Positions 1 to 9,165 of a stretch of DNA of 64,000 bases are shown piece by piece. Both the position numbers and the translations under genes were made by a program. The stretch is from Desulfobacula sp. (GTDB lineage Bacteria; Desulfobacterota; Desulfobacteria; Desulfobacterales; Desulfobacteraceae). The stretch lies in NCBI GenBank assembly GCA_023701135.1, contig JAMPXP010000008.1, positions 62,001-126,000 of the forward strand, in the 5' to 3' direction. The first letter of the stretch is position 1, and the number at the start of each line of letters is the position of its first letter. The notes below the pieces were generated by a model. That model did no database searches, had not been told where the DNA came from, and was given only the letters and a program-made list of their open reading frames with translations.

Positions 1-551
1 CGAAAAAGCTTTATGACTATGTCCACATGCGGTCTCAGGTCCAGATGAGGCCCTGCATGTATACCAATTCAGCGGAAAAAGTAAGGGATTGCGCACCCTT
101 TCTATCCGTTAACACCGCCATCGGCGTGGACTTGGCCGGCAATGTCTGGGCGGATTTTGTCAATCCCACCACCTATTACAGCGGGGTGGGCGGCCAGCCG
201 GATTTTGTGAGGGCCTTGAGCCATAAAAAATACGGCACGCCCATCATTGCCATGAAAAGCCTTGCAAGAAACGGAAAATCAAAAATCGTCCCGGCCCATC
301 CGCCCGGCATTACCCTGACGGCTTCCGCCTATGACGGGGTGGTCATTGTCACTGAATACGGGATTGCGGATTTAAGGGATCTGCCCATGGGATTCAAGGA
401 GCTTGCCCTGGCGAGCATTTCCCATCCAAAATACAGGGAGACGCTGATGAGAACGGTTTACGACAATCCCATGATGACAAAACCCAAGGGGTTTTCGCTG
501 GATAAAATACCGCCCGGGGTTATTCTTTACAATGGGAAGACAACAGTATAA
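1..551 (+). CDS. Acetyl-CoA hydrolase/CoA-transferase family protein, C-terminal part (5' end outside window)
   Basis: The reading frame is open from the left edge, with codon phase starting at base 3, and stops at 551, so only about the last 183 residues are present. The visible part is the C-terminal half of the acetyl-CoA hydrolase / 4-hydroxybutyrate or succinyl-CoA:acetate CoA-transferase family. Seen: the glycine motif GVGGQPDFVRA, a serine/threonine-rich strand, and the typical VTEYGIADLR segment near the end. Family members swap CoA between acyl groups; in complete-oxidising sulfate reducers one such enzyme activates acetate with succinyl-CoA. The Met at 27 is internal, not the start. 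The exact substrate cannot be read from this fragment. Confidence 0.85.
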   Translation, partial: KKLYDYVHMRSQVQMRPCMYTNSAEKVRDCAPFLSVNTAIGVDLAGNVWADFVNPTTYYSGVGGQPDFVRALSHKKYGTPIIAMKSLARNGKSKIVPAHPPGITLTASAYDGVVIVTEYGIADLRDLPMGFKELALASISHPKYRETLMRTVYDNPMMTKPKGFSLDKIPPGVILYNGKTTV

Positions 552-640
552 ATATAAACTTCAAAGGGCATGGCTTGAAAAGCCGGGTCTTAATGTGTGA
601 ACGCGGCTGAAGGGATTTCAGAAAATATTTCAGGAGGAAA

Positions 641-1477
641 ATGATGAACAAGGTATGGATCTTTTTGGTATTCGGACTGGTTCTCTTTTTATCAACAGAT
701 GTTTTTGCCCAGGCGGATGCGGCCAACTGTAAGGATCACTCGCTTTTTCCATCCCGTATGCCGGATTACCGGATAGAAGCATGCAAAGTCGAGGATTTCG
801 GCCGGTATGAGTTTTATACCGTGAAAGGTCCCAAAACCCCTGCCGAAGGCCGGTTCACCTTTATCACCTATGCCTATACCGGCGCCAAGGGAGCCGAACC
901 CAGCGGACTGGCGGTTGTCCGGAACTATGAAAATGCAATTACATCTGTGGGCGGTGAGGTTCTTCAGAGTGATCCGAACCGGTGGATCAACGGGAAGATC
1001 ACAAAGGACGGCCTGGAAGTCTGGGCCCAGGTAGAGAAAGGCAATGGCAAAATCTGGTTGCGGATCATTGAGAAAAAAGCCATGGAACAGCACATTACGG
1101 CCGATGCAGCCGCCCTGGGAAATGATATCCGGTCCACAGGCCATGTGGCGGTTTACGGCATCAATTTTGACACTGCCAAATCCACCATCAAACCCGAATC
1201 CGCCCAGGCCATTGCAGAGATCGGAAAGCTTCTGAAGGCTGATTCCGGCCTTAAGGTATTTGTGGTGGGCCATACCGATAATGTCGGGAGTGTGGACAGC
1301 AATATGAGACTCTCACAGGAAAGGGCCGAAGCCGTTCTCCAGTCCCTGGTGAAAGATCACGGGATTGCCGCCGACAGGCTGAGGGCTGCCGGATGCGGCA
1401 CGTTCGCACCGGTTGCCACCAATGATACCGAAGAGGGCCGGGCCAAGAACCGGCGGGTGGAGCTGGTCAAACAGTAA
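641..1477 (+). CDS. OmpA-family outer-membrane/peptidoglycan-associated protein
   Basis: 278 residues. The first ~23 residues form a Sec signal peptide with a hydrophobic core and a VFA cleavage site. Residues ~168-278 are an OmpA-like peptidoglycan-binding domain: INFDTAKSTIKP, then VVGHTDNVGS, then LSQERAEAV and the closing AKNRRVEL. The N-terminal half (~25-160) is a soluble periplasmic domain I do not recognise; there is no transmembrane beta-barrel. AGGAGG sits just upstream of the ATGATG start. Expected role: anchoring to the cell wall from the periplasm or outer membrane. It stands alone before a sensor-kinase gene 64 bp downstream, and co-transcription is possible. Confidence 0.9.
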   Translation: MMNKVWIFLVFGLVLFLSTDVFAQADAANCKDHSLFPSRMPDYRIEACKVEDFGRYEFYTVKGPKTPAEGRFTFITYAYTGAKGAEPSGLAVVRNYENAITSVGGEVLQSDPNRWINGKITKDGLEVWAQVEKGNGKIWLRIIEKKAMEQHITADAAALGNDIRSTGHVAVYGINFDTAKSTIKPESAQAIAEIGKLLKADSGLKVFVVGHTDNVGSVDSNMRLSQERAEAVLQSLVKDHGIAADRLRAAGCGTFAPVATNDTEEGRAKNRRVELVKQ

Positions 1478-1541
1478 CAGTGCCCGGGATGTCCAGCCCT
1501 GAACCATTTACGGGTGCTATACCGGGAGATTTCAGATAAAT

Positions 1542-4358
1542 ATGAAACGCCTGGCATATCTCTTATTCATTATTTTTTCGGCATGGGCCGTATCCTTCGG
1601 TGGTGGAAAACCGCCCCTGTCCCCACCCGTTGCCCATAGGGGCGTCATGGACCTGATGGGCTGGGATTTTTCCACGGCCGGGCCGGTGGAGCTGGGGGGT
1701 CCATGGGAATTCTACCGGGAGCGGTTTCTTGTTTTTGATGATTTTAAAACCCGTCCGGAACCGGAGCCGGTCTATGTCCAATCCGGCAAGGTATGGAATC
1801 ATACCGTCATCGACGGCAGGAAAATGCCGGGGACAGGGTATGCCACCTACCGGCTCAAGGTCATGACCGCAGGAGAGCTGACCCGGATGGGGCTCAGAAG
1901 CCCTGACGCCTCATCGGCCTGCCGGGTCTATATCAATGATACCTTGATTTATGGGGCCGGCGTGCCCGGGGAATCCGAAGAAAAGACGACGGCCTTCTAT
2001 TCTCCCGCCGTGGTGCCGGTTACGCTTCCCTCCGATGAATTTGAGATCATTGTCCATGTATCCAATTTCCATCACTGGATGGGCGGCCTGTGGAAAAATA
2101 TCCGTTTCGGGAAGGTGTCCGACCTCCAGGCGGAAAGGGAAAAAACGCTTGCCGTATCATTCATGCTGTTCGGCGCCATCTGGATTATCGGTTTTTATCA
2201 TATCAGCCTGTTCCTGTTGCGCAAAAAAGACAAGGCCCCGCTGTTGCTGGGAATTTTCTGCCTGTTGATCGGGTTCAGGGCCATTCTTCACGATGAGCAG
2301 GGTTTCCGTCTGCTTTTTCCCGGTATGAGCTTTGGCCTGCACATGGTTCTGGTTTATCTGAGCGTCTATCTGGCCGTGCCGGTTCTGCTCCGGTATATGC
2401 GCCTGCTGTTTCCGGACGAGATCTCAGAAAAGGTTGATAAGGCGGTGATGTGGGTTTGTTTGATGTTTTCGCTGATCGTCATCCTTTTTCCGTCCCGTTG
2501 GTTTTCTCTGACACTGCCGGTGTTTCAGGGATTTATGGCCCTGACGGCCGTTTATTGCGGTTTTGCCGTTATGCGTGCGGTTATGCGACGGCGGGCCGGA
2601 GCCCTTGTTTTTTTCATCGGGTTTCTGATATTTACAGGCACGGTGGCCAATGACATCCTTTACACCCGGATGGTCATATCCACCGGGTATTATATTCCCG
2701 TGGGCATGGTGTTTTTTTTGTCGGCCCAGGCCTTTCTGATTTCCCAGCGGTTTTCGGCGGCATTTGAGACAGCGGAACGCCAGGGGGTTGAGCTGAAGGC
2801 GGAAAACGACCGGAGACGGGTCATTGAAAACGATTTAAAGAAAAGCGAAGAAAAATACCGGCAGATGATGGATTTTTTACCCATTCCCGTGGGTGAATAT
2901 GATTTTGATTATAATATCCTGTATGCCAACCAGGCCGCCCTGGACTGGTTTGGATTCAGCCGGGAGGACATGGATGCCGGGGTCAATATGGCCGGCCTGA
3001 TTCCAAAAGAATCGGTGGAGATGATCGTGTCACGCATGGCCATGATGGCCAAGGGCGGGGTACCGGGTCCGGTTGAAGTGAAAATGCACAGAAAAGACGG
3101 GTCTGAATTGTGGGGAGAGGCAACGCCGTCCATCATTTTCAAGGATGAGAAGCCTGTGGCGGTCCGAACCTGTTTTGTTGATATCAGTGAGCGAAAGAAA
3201 AATGAGGAGGCCCTCCTGTACTGGACCGAGCAGGAGAAATACGCCCTGGTGGGGCAGGTGGCCGGAAAGATGGCCCATGATTTCAATAATGTCCTGGGCG
3301 CCATCATGGGCATCACGGAAATAACCCTCATGAACTATCGGGAGGAGGCCGCAAAGGAGGCCTTAAGCATTGTCCTGGAACAGTCTGAACAGGGTGCCGT
3401 CCTGACCCGGAACCTGGTTGCCTTTGCCAAGGACCAGGAACTCAGGGAAGAATTTTTTCAGATCAATGAGAAGATCAGCCTGGTGCTGAACCTGCTGAAA
3501 AAAGAGCTTAAGGATATCCGGGTGAGCCTGGTGCTTGGCGTTCAGGTACCGCAGATCCTTGCTGATCCGGGCATGGTGGAGCACGCCCTGGTCAACCTGG
3601 TGCAGAATGCCGTTCATGCCGTCTGCAAGGCATCCGGACCTGAAATCAACATCAAAACCGATTTCGACGGCAATTCGGTTTTTGTTGAAATTAGAGATAA
3701 CGGCTGCGGCATCCCGGAAAACTACCATGACGATATCTATACCCCGGCCTTTACGCTCAAAGGCAGTCGGGATGAGAGAAACGCATATCCGGCTGAAATC
3801 AAAGGCTCAGGATATGGGATGGCCAATGTCAAAAAATGCATTGACCGGCACAGGGGTTCCATAAGCTTTGTCAGCCGGGAGAACAGCGGCACCACCTTTG
3901 TGATTTCTTTTCCCGTTGTTGAAAAGGAACTGACGGCAAACGAAAAGGAAAAGATGGAAGAACGGGCCATTTCCCGGGGAAAAAGAATTCTTGTGGTTGA
4001 AGATGAGCCTGTCATATCCGATATTCAAATGAGGATATTATCCGGTGAGCCCTTTTGCCATTCCGTAAAGGTCGCGGCCGGGGCACAGGAGGCAATGGAG
4101 GTCTTTGACAGAGAACCCTTTGATCTGGTCAGCCTGGATCATATGCTGGCCGGAAAGCAAACCGGCTACGATGTTTACGAGCATATCCGGAAGCACCGGC
4201 CGTCGGTTCCCGTCATCTTTGTGTCAGGCAATATCCGGTTTTTAAAATCCATGGAGGGCTTAAAAGCCAAAGACCCATACATGGACCATCTGCCCAAGCC
4301 CTGCAGGAACATGGCCTATGCCCGTATGATCAATGAATGGCTGATCCGGACGGCCTGA
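1542..4358 (+). CDS. Hybrid sensor histidine kinase/response regulator with 7TMR-DISM-type sensor
   Basis: 938 residues. Order of domains: signal sequence (1-20); periplasmic jelly-roll-like domain (~30-190) with GPWEFYRE and YINDTLIYG resembling the carbohydrate-binding fold found with 7TMR-DISM receptors; about seven membrane helices (~203-405); short coiled coil; PAS domain (~440-555); HisKA-type domain with the phospho-accepting histidine H579 in MAHDFNN; ATPase domain with NLVQNAVHAV, DNGCGIP and GSGYGMANVKK; C-terminal receiver (~812-935) with Asp866 in SLDHML and Lys in LPKPC. It probably senses a periplasmic ligand and relays phosphate internally. No output DNA-binding domain is present and no partner regulator is adjacent, so the downstream target is unknown. 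Confidence 0.93.
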   Translation: MKRLAYLLFIIFSAWAVSFGGGKPPLSPPVAHRGVMDLMGWDFSTAGPVELGGPWEFYRERFLVFDDFKTRPEPEPVYVQSGKVWNHTVIDGRKMPGTGYATYRLKVMTAGELTRMGLRSPDASSACRVYINDTLIYGAGVPGESEEKTTAFYSPAVVPVTLPSDEFEIIVHVSNFHHWMGGLWKNIRFGKVSDLQAEREKTLAVSFMLFGAIWIIGFYHISLFLLRKKDKAPLLLGIFCLLIGFRAILHDEQGFRLLFPGMSFGLHMVLVYLSVYLAVPVLLRYMRLLFPDEISEKVDKAVMWVCLMFSLIVILFPSRWFSLTLPVFQGFMALTAVYCGFAVMRAVMRRRAGALVFFIGFLIFTGTVANDILYTRMVISTGYYIPVGMVFFLSAQAFLISQRFSAAFETAERQGVELKAENDRRRVIENDLKKSEEKYRQMMDFLPIPVGEYDFDYNILYANQAALDWFGFSREDMDAGVNMAGLIPKESVEMIVSRMAMMAKGGVPGPVEVKMHRKDGSELWGEATPSIIFKDEKPVAVRTCFVDISERKKNEEALLYWTEQEKYALVGQVAGKMAHDFNNVLGAIMGITEITLMNYREEAAKEALSIVLEQSEQGAVLTRNLVAFAKDQELREEFFQINEKISLVLNLLKKELKDIRVSLVLGVQVPQILADPGMVEHALVNLVQNAVHAVCKASGPEINIKTDFDGNSVFVEIRDNGCGIPENYHDDIYTPAFTLKGSRDERNAYPAEIKGSGYGMANVKKCIDRHRGSISFVSRENSGTTFVISFPVVEKELTANEKEKMEERAISRGKRILVVEDEPVISDIQMRILSGEPFCHSVKVAAGAQEAMEVFDREPFDLVSLDHMLAGKQTGYDVYEHIRKHRPSVPVIFVSGNIRFLKSMEGLKAKDPYMDHLPKPCRNMAYARMINEWLIRTA

Positions 4359-4421
4359 AGGCGGTTTGTAGGAGCGGGGTTTCGGACCGATGGAGAGGTT
4401 TCTTGTTCATGCCGGGATGCC

Positions 4422-4733
4422 TTAGATAAAGATGAAATGCCGCAGCAAGGATATGGTGACCACCCCCGTGACCATGACGGCGATGAGGTTTTTGAACACC
4501 AGGGAAGCGGCCAGGCAGACGGCGGCGGTAATAAGGCCGGGTGTTCCGCCGGACAGGATCTGGGGGGCAATAATGGAAACAATGATGGTGCCGGGGATAT
4601 GGGCCAGAGTCCGGGCGAGACCCGGCCGGAGATCGGACATCCGGTTGGAGATATAGAATCCGGAAATCCGGGTCAGATAAGTTACAACGGCCATGCCCAG
4701 GATGGTGAGATAGACGTCGATATTATTTGTCAT
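4422..4733 (-). CDS. azlD: AzlD-type branched-chain amino acid export subunit
   Basis: 103 residues with three to four hydrophobic helices, the size and pattern of AzlD (PF05437). The N-terminus YLTILGMAVVTYLTR is typical. AzlD partners the larger permease AzlC to export branched-chain amino acids and their analogues. The start overlaps the end of azlC by 11 bp, so the two are translationally coupled. Convergent to the sensor kinase gene, with a 63-bp spacer in which I see no clear terminator. Confidence 0.88.
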   Translation of the reverse strand: MTNNIDVYLTILGMAVVTYLTRISGFYISNRMSDLRPGLARTLAHIPGTIIVSIIAPQILSGGTPGLITAAVCLAASLVFKNLIAVMVTGVVTISLLRHFIFI

Positions 4734-5403
4734 GGATCAGGGCTCCTGCGATACTTCCGGAAAGGCTCCCGGCCAGGATATACCATTTGCCGGGAAAGGC
4801 TTTGGACACGATGACGGCCACGACGGCCGCAATGAGCCAGGGCAGGATATCTCTTTTGCCCTGCCAGAGCCCTGTGGCCAGGAAAATGAAAATGGCGGTA
4901 AAGGCAAAATCCATGCCCCATTTGGCCGGGTCCACCGGGCCGGACCCGATGATATTGCCGACGGCCGTGGACAGGGACCAGGCCAGGAAGAGACAGAATC
5001 CGGACCCGGCCAGGAGGGCTGCATTGGTGTTTCCCTTTTTCCATTGGCTGAGGGAATAGGCCCAGGTCTCATCCACCAGGAAAAACAGGGACAGGTATTT
5101 CTGAAACCGGGTCATGCCTTTGAATCTCTTGGTCAGGACGGCACCCATGAGAAAATGCCGGATGTTCACCACAAAGGTGGTGATGATGATGGCAGCCACA
5201 GGCAAGGGAGTGACCCACATGTCCAGGGCCACAAACTGGCTGGCCCCGGCGAAAACAAAGGCGCTCATGCAAAGGGAGGGCAGAAGGTCCAGCCCGGCCT
5301 GCCTGGATAGGATACCGAAAACCAGGCCATAGGAAGCAACCCCCAGGGCGATGGGGATTCCGGCTTTGAACCCCTGGATAAACCCCCGTAAAGAAAATTC
5401 CAT
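4723..5403 (-). CDS. azlC: AzlC-family branched-chain amino acid permease
   Basis: 226 residues, highly hydrophobic. The start FIQGFKAGIPIALGVASYG and the internal GASQFVALDMW and VVNIRHFLMG segments are characteristic of AzlC (PF03591). With AzlD it forms a two-component inner-membrane exporter for leucine, isoleucine and valine or toxic analogues. The ATG is 25 bp downstream of the stop of the flavin oxidoreductase gene and all three genes run on the minus strand, so they probably form one operon. Confidence 0.92.
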   Translation of the reverse strand: MEFSLRGFIQGFKAGIPIALGVASYGLVFGILSRQAGLDLLPSLCMSAFVFAGASQFVALDMWVTPLPVAAIIITTFVVNIRHFLMGAVLTKRFKGMTRFQKYLSLFFLVDETWAYSLSQWKKGNTNAALLAGSGFCLFLAWSLSTAVGNIIGSGPVDPAKWGMDFAFTAIFIFLATGLWQGKRDILPWLIAAVVAVIVSKAFPGKWYILAGSLSGSIAGALIHDK

Positions 5404-5428
5404 TCTGTGACTCCTGATCCAGATCCGG

Positions 5429-6544
5429 TCAGGATGCCGGGGTTTCGGCTTTTCTTTTGGCCACGCAATAGATCCCGCCCCGGGTCATGCCGGGCATAAA
5501 GCATTTGTTGCAGGAAATACATTGGGCCTTGTCGGTTTCATGATTCATCCATTTATTCGGCAGGTCCGGCTCCCGGATGAGGGGCCGGGACAGGGCGATA
5601 AAATCCATGCCGTCTTCTGCCACGGCCTTTTCGGCCACGGCCAGGGATCTGAAACCGCCCACGCAGATGACGGGGCAGGTGACGGCCTTTTGTATGCCCT
5701 TGGCAAGAGAGAGATTATAGGCCTCTTTTTCCGGGGCATCGATTTTGGTCCGGGCCGGATTTTTTTCACCCGAAGCGGCATTGCCCGAAGACACCTCAAT
5801 GGCATCCATGCCGGCGATGGAAATCTGCCGTGCGAGGTCAAGGGCATCCTCCCGGTTCAACCCGTTTTCAAGGTGGTCCTCTCCATTGAATTTGATGAAC
5901 ACGGGATAGCTTTTCCCGACCCTGGCCCTTATTTTTTCATAGACATCCAAGAGGAAGCGGCCCCTGTTTTCGAGGCTTCCCCCGTATTCGTCGGTTCTCT
6001 GGTTGGTCAGGGGGCTTAAAAACTGGCTGACCAGATAACCGTGGGCTCCGTGAATCTGGACCCCGTCGAATCCCCATTCCCTGGCCCGGCCGGCAGCCCT
6101 GGCAAAGGCGTCGGTAATGTCCTCGATTTCCAGGATGGTCAGGGCCTGGGGAATTTCCGGAAAGGCCGCGGCCTTGATGGCCGACGGGGCCACCGGTTTT
6201 CGTCCGGAGGCTTTTAAATCGGCCTGGCCGCCGGCGTGCACAAGCTGACAGGCGATTTTCCCGCCCAGGTCATGGACCGTGCCGGTCAGGCGTTTAAAAT
6301 CTTCGGCAAAGGCATCGGTATAGATTCCCATTTTGCCCGGCAATTGTTTGCCGTCGGGCCGGACATAGGTATACCCGGTAATGATGAGCCCTATGCCGCC
6401 CTTCACAAGATCTGCATAATGGCCCGTGAGTTTTTGGGTGGGCCTGCCATCCGGGTCGCACATGCCTTCCCAGGTGGCGGACCGTATCATCCTGTTTTTC
6501 AATTTCAGCGGTCCGATAAAGCCGGGTTCAAAGATTGATGCCAT
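5429..6544 (-). CDS. NADH:flavin oxidoreductase (old yellow enzyme family) with C-terminal Cys cluster
   Basis: 371 residues from the chosen ATG at 6544, which has AGGAG 7 bp upstream; an earlier in-frame ATG at 6580 lacks a site. FMN-binding TIM barrel: N-terminal FIGPLKLKNRMIRSAT, QLVHAGGQ, catalytic-type VQIHGAHGYLVSQFLSP and FIALSRPLIREPDL. The C-terminus carries CISCNKC followed 12 residues later by another Cys, a pattern that in 2,4-dienoyl-CoA reductase relatives holds a 4Fe-4S cluster, but here the spacing is C-x2-C-x2-C. The second (NAD-binding) half of dienoyl-CoA reductase is absent, so it is a single-domain enzyme reducing an unknown enone-type substrate. Confidence 0.9.
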   Translation of the reverse strand: MASIFEPGFIGPLKLKNRMIRSATWEGMCDPDGRPTQKLTGHYADLVKGGIGLIITGYTYVRPDGKQLPGKMGIYTDAFAEDFKRLTGTVHDLGGKIACQLVHAGGQADLKASGRKPVAPSAIKAAAFPEIPQALTILEIEDITDAFARAAGRAREWGFDGVQIHGAHGYLVSQFLSPLTNQRTDEYGGSLENRGRFLLDVYEKIRARVGKSYPVFIKFNGEDHLENGLNREDALDLARQISIAGMDAIEVSSGNAASGEKNPARTKIDAPEKEAYNLSLAKGIQKAVTCPVICVGGFRSLAVAEKAVAEDGMDFIALSRPLIREPDLPNKWMNHETDKAQCISCNKCFMPGMTRGGIYCVAKRKAETPAS

Positions 6545-6776
6545 TTTGTTTCTCCTGCCGTCCGTGGGTTTCCTGGTCAATACCTGTTTTCACATTCATA
6601 CCGGATAAACCGGAGTGAAGTCAATATGCAAACTTTTTCCCGATTTTTTACGTTAAAACCGGTGAATGATGAAAATTATTACCTTTATTGCCTTGATTTA
6701 AGAAAAAAATTTCACATGGTAAAGAAAATAATGCTATAGACTGGACTGGATTGTTTAAGAAAGGAAGATTTGACAG

Positions 6777-7325
6777 ATGGCGGAGAAAGACCGGGAAAAA
6801 TGGGATTTGCGGTATCAGGAGGACCCGGGGGATTTATCGCCATCTCCGGTGGTCAGGCGGTATATTTGCCTTGCCGCCGGCGGCAAGGCCCTGGATCTTG
6901 CCTGCGGAACCGGCAGGAACAGCCTGTTTCTGGCAGAGAAGGGATTCAGGGTGGAGGCCGTTGACATCTCACGCATGGCCATTGACCGCGTGTCCGGGCT
7001 TCATCCGGGGATCACGGCCAGGTGCCTAGATCTGGACACCTGGGAGATCCCGGAAAATGAATATGAGCTGATCCTCAATATCCGGTTTCTTGACCGGCGG
7101 CTGTTTCCGGGGATCACGGCAGGATTGAAACCCGGCGGCGTTCTCATCTTTGAATCCTTTACCGGTGAGGAAGAGGACCGGTTTTGCCTGACGAAAAACG
7201 AGCTGCTGCATGCGTTTTCCGATTTGGACAGGATCCATTACGACGAAACAAAGCTTGAAGGGGAAGGCCGGTTTAAAGGGACAGCCTGTTTTGTGGGTGT
7301 CAAGGCCGTTCATAAAGCCGGTTGA
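6777..7325 (+). CDS. Class I SAM-dependent methyltransferase (small, TehB/UbiE-like)
   Basis: 182 residues. Motif I is clear (KALDLACGTGRNSLFLAEKG), followed by the acidic loop VEAVDISRMAIDR and the GLKPGGVLIFESF strand of the Rossmann-fold methyltransferases. The N-terminus KWDLRYQEDP is typical of the TehB/tellurite-resistance-like and DUF-type cytosolic methyltransferases in deltaproteobacteria. The substrate cannot be inferred. A 196-230 bp AT-rich spacer separates it from the divergent flavin oxidoreductase gene and must hold promoters for both directions. Confidence 0.88.
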   Translation: MAEKDREKWDLRYQEDPGDLSPSPVVRRYICLAAGGKALDLACGTGRNSLFLAEKGFRVEAVDISRMAIDRVSGLHPGITARCLDLDTWEIPENEYELILNIRFLDRRLFPGITAGLKPGGVLIFESFTGEEEDRFCLTKNELLHAFSDLDRIHYDETKLEGEGRFKGTACFVGVKAVHKAG

Positions 7326-7435
7326 TAAATCGCGGCAATAAATCATTGCAATTCAAAAAATCTTGTGAAAAAGTAGTCGAAAGCTGAGGATCACGGAAGT
7401 CTGCTGTTTTTATGGAACATCAAAAGGAGATGGGC

Positions 7436-8677
7436 ATGGAAAAGAAACTTCACTACGGATGGATCGTCATTTTTATGGGGCTGATCACAACAGTCGCGGC
7501 CCACGGTTTCGGGCGGATGGCCTATACCCTTCTCTTGCCCGCCATGAAGGACGGGCTTCAGTTTGATTATACCCAGCTCGGCCTTCTGGGGACTGGGAAT
7601 TTCATCGGCTATCTGTCCATGGCCATTATCGGCGGCTTCCTGGCGGCCCGGTTCGGCACCCGGACCGTCATTGCCCTGGCCCTTGTCCTCATGGGGATGA
7701 CCATGATCCTGACGGGCCTGGCCCGATCCTTTGGGTTTGCATTTGCCATGCGGCTTCTGACCGGTCTCGGGAACGGAGCCGCCTATGTCCCGGCCATGGC
7801 CCTGGGGTCGGCCTGGTTTGCGGTGAAAAAGCGGGGCTTTGCCACGGGCATTGTATCCGGCGGCATCGGGCTGGGCATGTTTTTATCCGGCGTCATTGTC
7901 CCCTTTATTTTGAAATCCTATGCAACAGACGGTTGGCGCTATTCCTGGTATATCCTGGGGACTCTGGTCCTGGGGGTTGCCGGAGTCGTTTTCATTTTTT
8001 TAAGAAATCAACCGGCCGACAAGGGGCTCCTGCCCGTGGGTCAGGAGAAAAAAGAAGAAAGCACGGCAGCACCGGTTCAAGGTAAGGTTTCCTCCCTGGA
8101 CTGGGGCAAGGTCTATAAGATGAAGGCCCTCTGGTATCTGGGCATTGTCTATTTTTTTTACGGTCTGTCCTATATTATCTATGTGGTGTTCTTTGCCGCC
8201 TACCTGGTCAAGGAAATGGGCCAGACCCAGGCCTGGGCCGGGGGGCTCTGGGCCACGGCCGGGGGTCTCAGCATTTTTTGCGGGGTGATCTGGGGAAGCA
8301 TTTCCGACCGGATCGGCCGGGGAAAGGGCGCGGCCTTTGCCTATCTGGTCCTGGCGGCGGCCTATCTGGTATTTGCCCTGGTCAAGGTCCAGGCCGGATT
8401 TTATCTCTCGGCTTTCTTATTCGGCCTCACCGCCTGGAGCATCCCCACCATCATGGCGGCCACGGCCGGTGATTTTGTAGGGCCCCGGCTGGCCCCGGCA
8501 GGCCTTGGGTTCATCACGCTGTTTTTCGGTATCGGCCAGTCCGTGGGCCCGGCCCTGGGCGGATACCTGGCCGATGCCAGCGGCTCCTTTACCCTTCCCT
8601 TTCTTGTGGCAGGGGGGATATCGTTGTGTGGTATGGTATTTTCTCTGTATTTAAAAAAACCGGTTCAGGAGATGTAA
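7436..8677 (+). CDS. MFS transporter (YbfB/YjiJ-like)
   Basis: 413 residues from the ATG at 7436, which follows AAGGAG with 6-bp spacing; the ATG at 7412 lacks a ribosome site. About 12 transmembrane helices in two halves separated by a hydrophilic loop (~200-225). The first helix region HGFGRMAYTLLLPAMKDGL resembles the YbfB/YjiJ family of MFS permeases; the A-motif-like GGFLAARFGTRTV and the second-half ISDRIGRGKG are visible. Substrate unknown. The next gene, a thioesterase, starts 5 bp after the stop, suggesting one transcript handling a small carboxylate or acyl compound. Confidence 0.9.
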   Translation: MEKKLHYGWIVIFMGLITTVAAHGFGRMAYTLLLPAMKDGLQFDYTQLGLLGTGNFIGYLSMAIIGGFLAARFGTRTVIALALVLMGMTMILTGLARSFGFAFAMRLLTGLGNGAAYVPAMALGSAWFAVKKRGFATGIVSGGIGLGMFLSGVIVPFILKSYATDGWRYSWYILGTLVLGVAGVVFIFLRNQPADKGLLPVGQEKKEESTAAPVQGKVSSLDWGKVYKMKALWYLGIVYFFYGLSYIIYVVFFAAYLVKEMGQTQAWAGGLWATAGGLSIFCGVIWGSISDRIGRGKGAAFAYLVLAAAYLVFALVKVQAGFYLSAFLFGLTAWSIPTIMAATAGDFVGPRLAPAGLGFITLFFGIGQSVGPALGGYLADASGSFTLPFLVAGGISLCGMVFSLYLKKPVQEM

Positions 8678-8682
8678 TCAGG

Positions 8683-9120
8683 ATGTGTAAGATGGACGAA
8701 AAAACCCGGGAAAAGACAATTGCCGATCACATTCAGAAAGACGCCTTTGCCAACCATTTGGGAGCCCGGGTGGAAATCGTCAAACCCGGCCACAGCCGGG
8801 TATTTCTGACGGTCAATGAAAATATGACCAATTTCCACGGCACCACCCACGGCGGGGTTATCTTTGCCGTCGGCGACATGGCCTTTGCCGCTGCCTGCAA
8901 TTCCCACGGCCGCGTGGCCGTGGCCCTCAATGTCAGCATTGCCTATTTAAAACCCAGTTATGCCGGAGACCGCCTGATGGCCGAGGCCAAAGAGGTCTAT
9001 AACGGCCGCCGTACCTCGTTATATGATATCAGCATTTATAACGAGGCCACCGGTGACCTTATTGCCAGAAGCCAGGATCAGGCCTACCGCATGAACCAGT
9101 GGATCGTTCCGGAGCAGTAA
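8683..9120 (+). CDS. PaaI-family hotdog-fold thioesterase
   Basis: 145 residues from the ATG at 8683. An upstream extension in the same frame would overlap the MFS gene; a second ATG at 8692 is the alternative. Hotdog-fold PaaI/YbgC-like features: NFHGTTHGGVIFAVGDMAFA, with the HGG loop and the acidic residue of the active site, then VALNVSIAYLKP and a C-terminal RSQDQAYRM. PaaI members hydrolyse ring-hydroxylated or other aryl/acyl-CoA thioesters and release stalled intermediates in aromatic acid degradation. The gene is coupled to the MFS permease. Confidence 0.92.
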   Translation: MCKMDEKTREKTIADHIQKDAFANHLGARVEIVKPGHSRVFLTVNENMTNFHGTTHGGVIFAVGDMAFAAACNSHGRVAVALNVSIAYLKPSYAGDRLMAEAKEVYNGRRTSLYDISIYNEATGDLIARSQDQAYRMNQWIVPEQ

Positions 9121-9165
9121 GTCTGTCCTGAAAGACCTTCACCTTTCCGGCCGGTAGAGGCCCGG

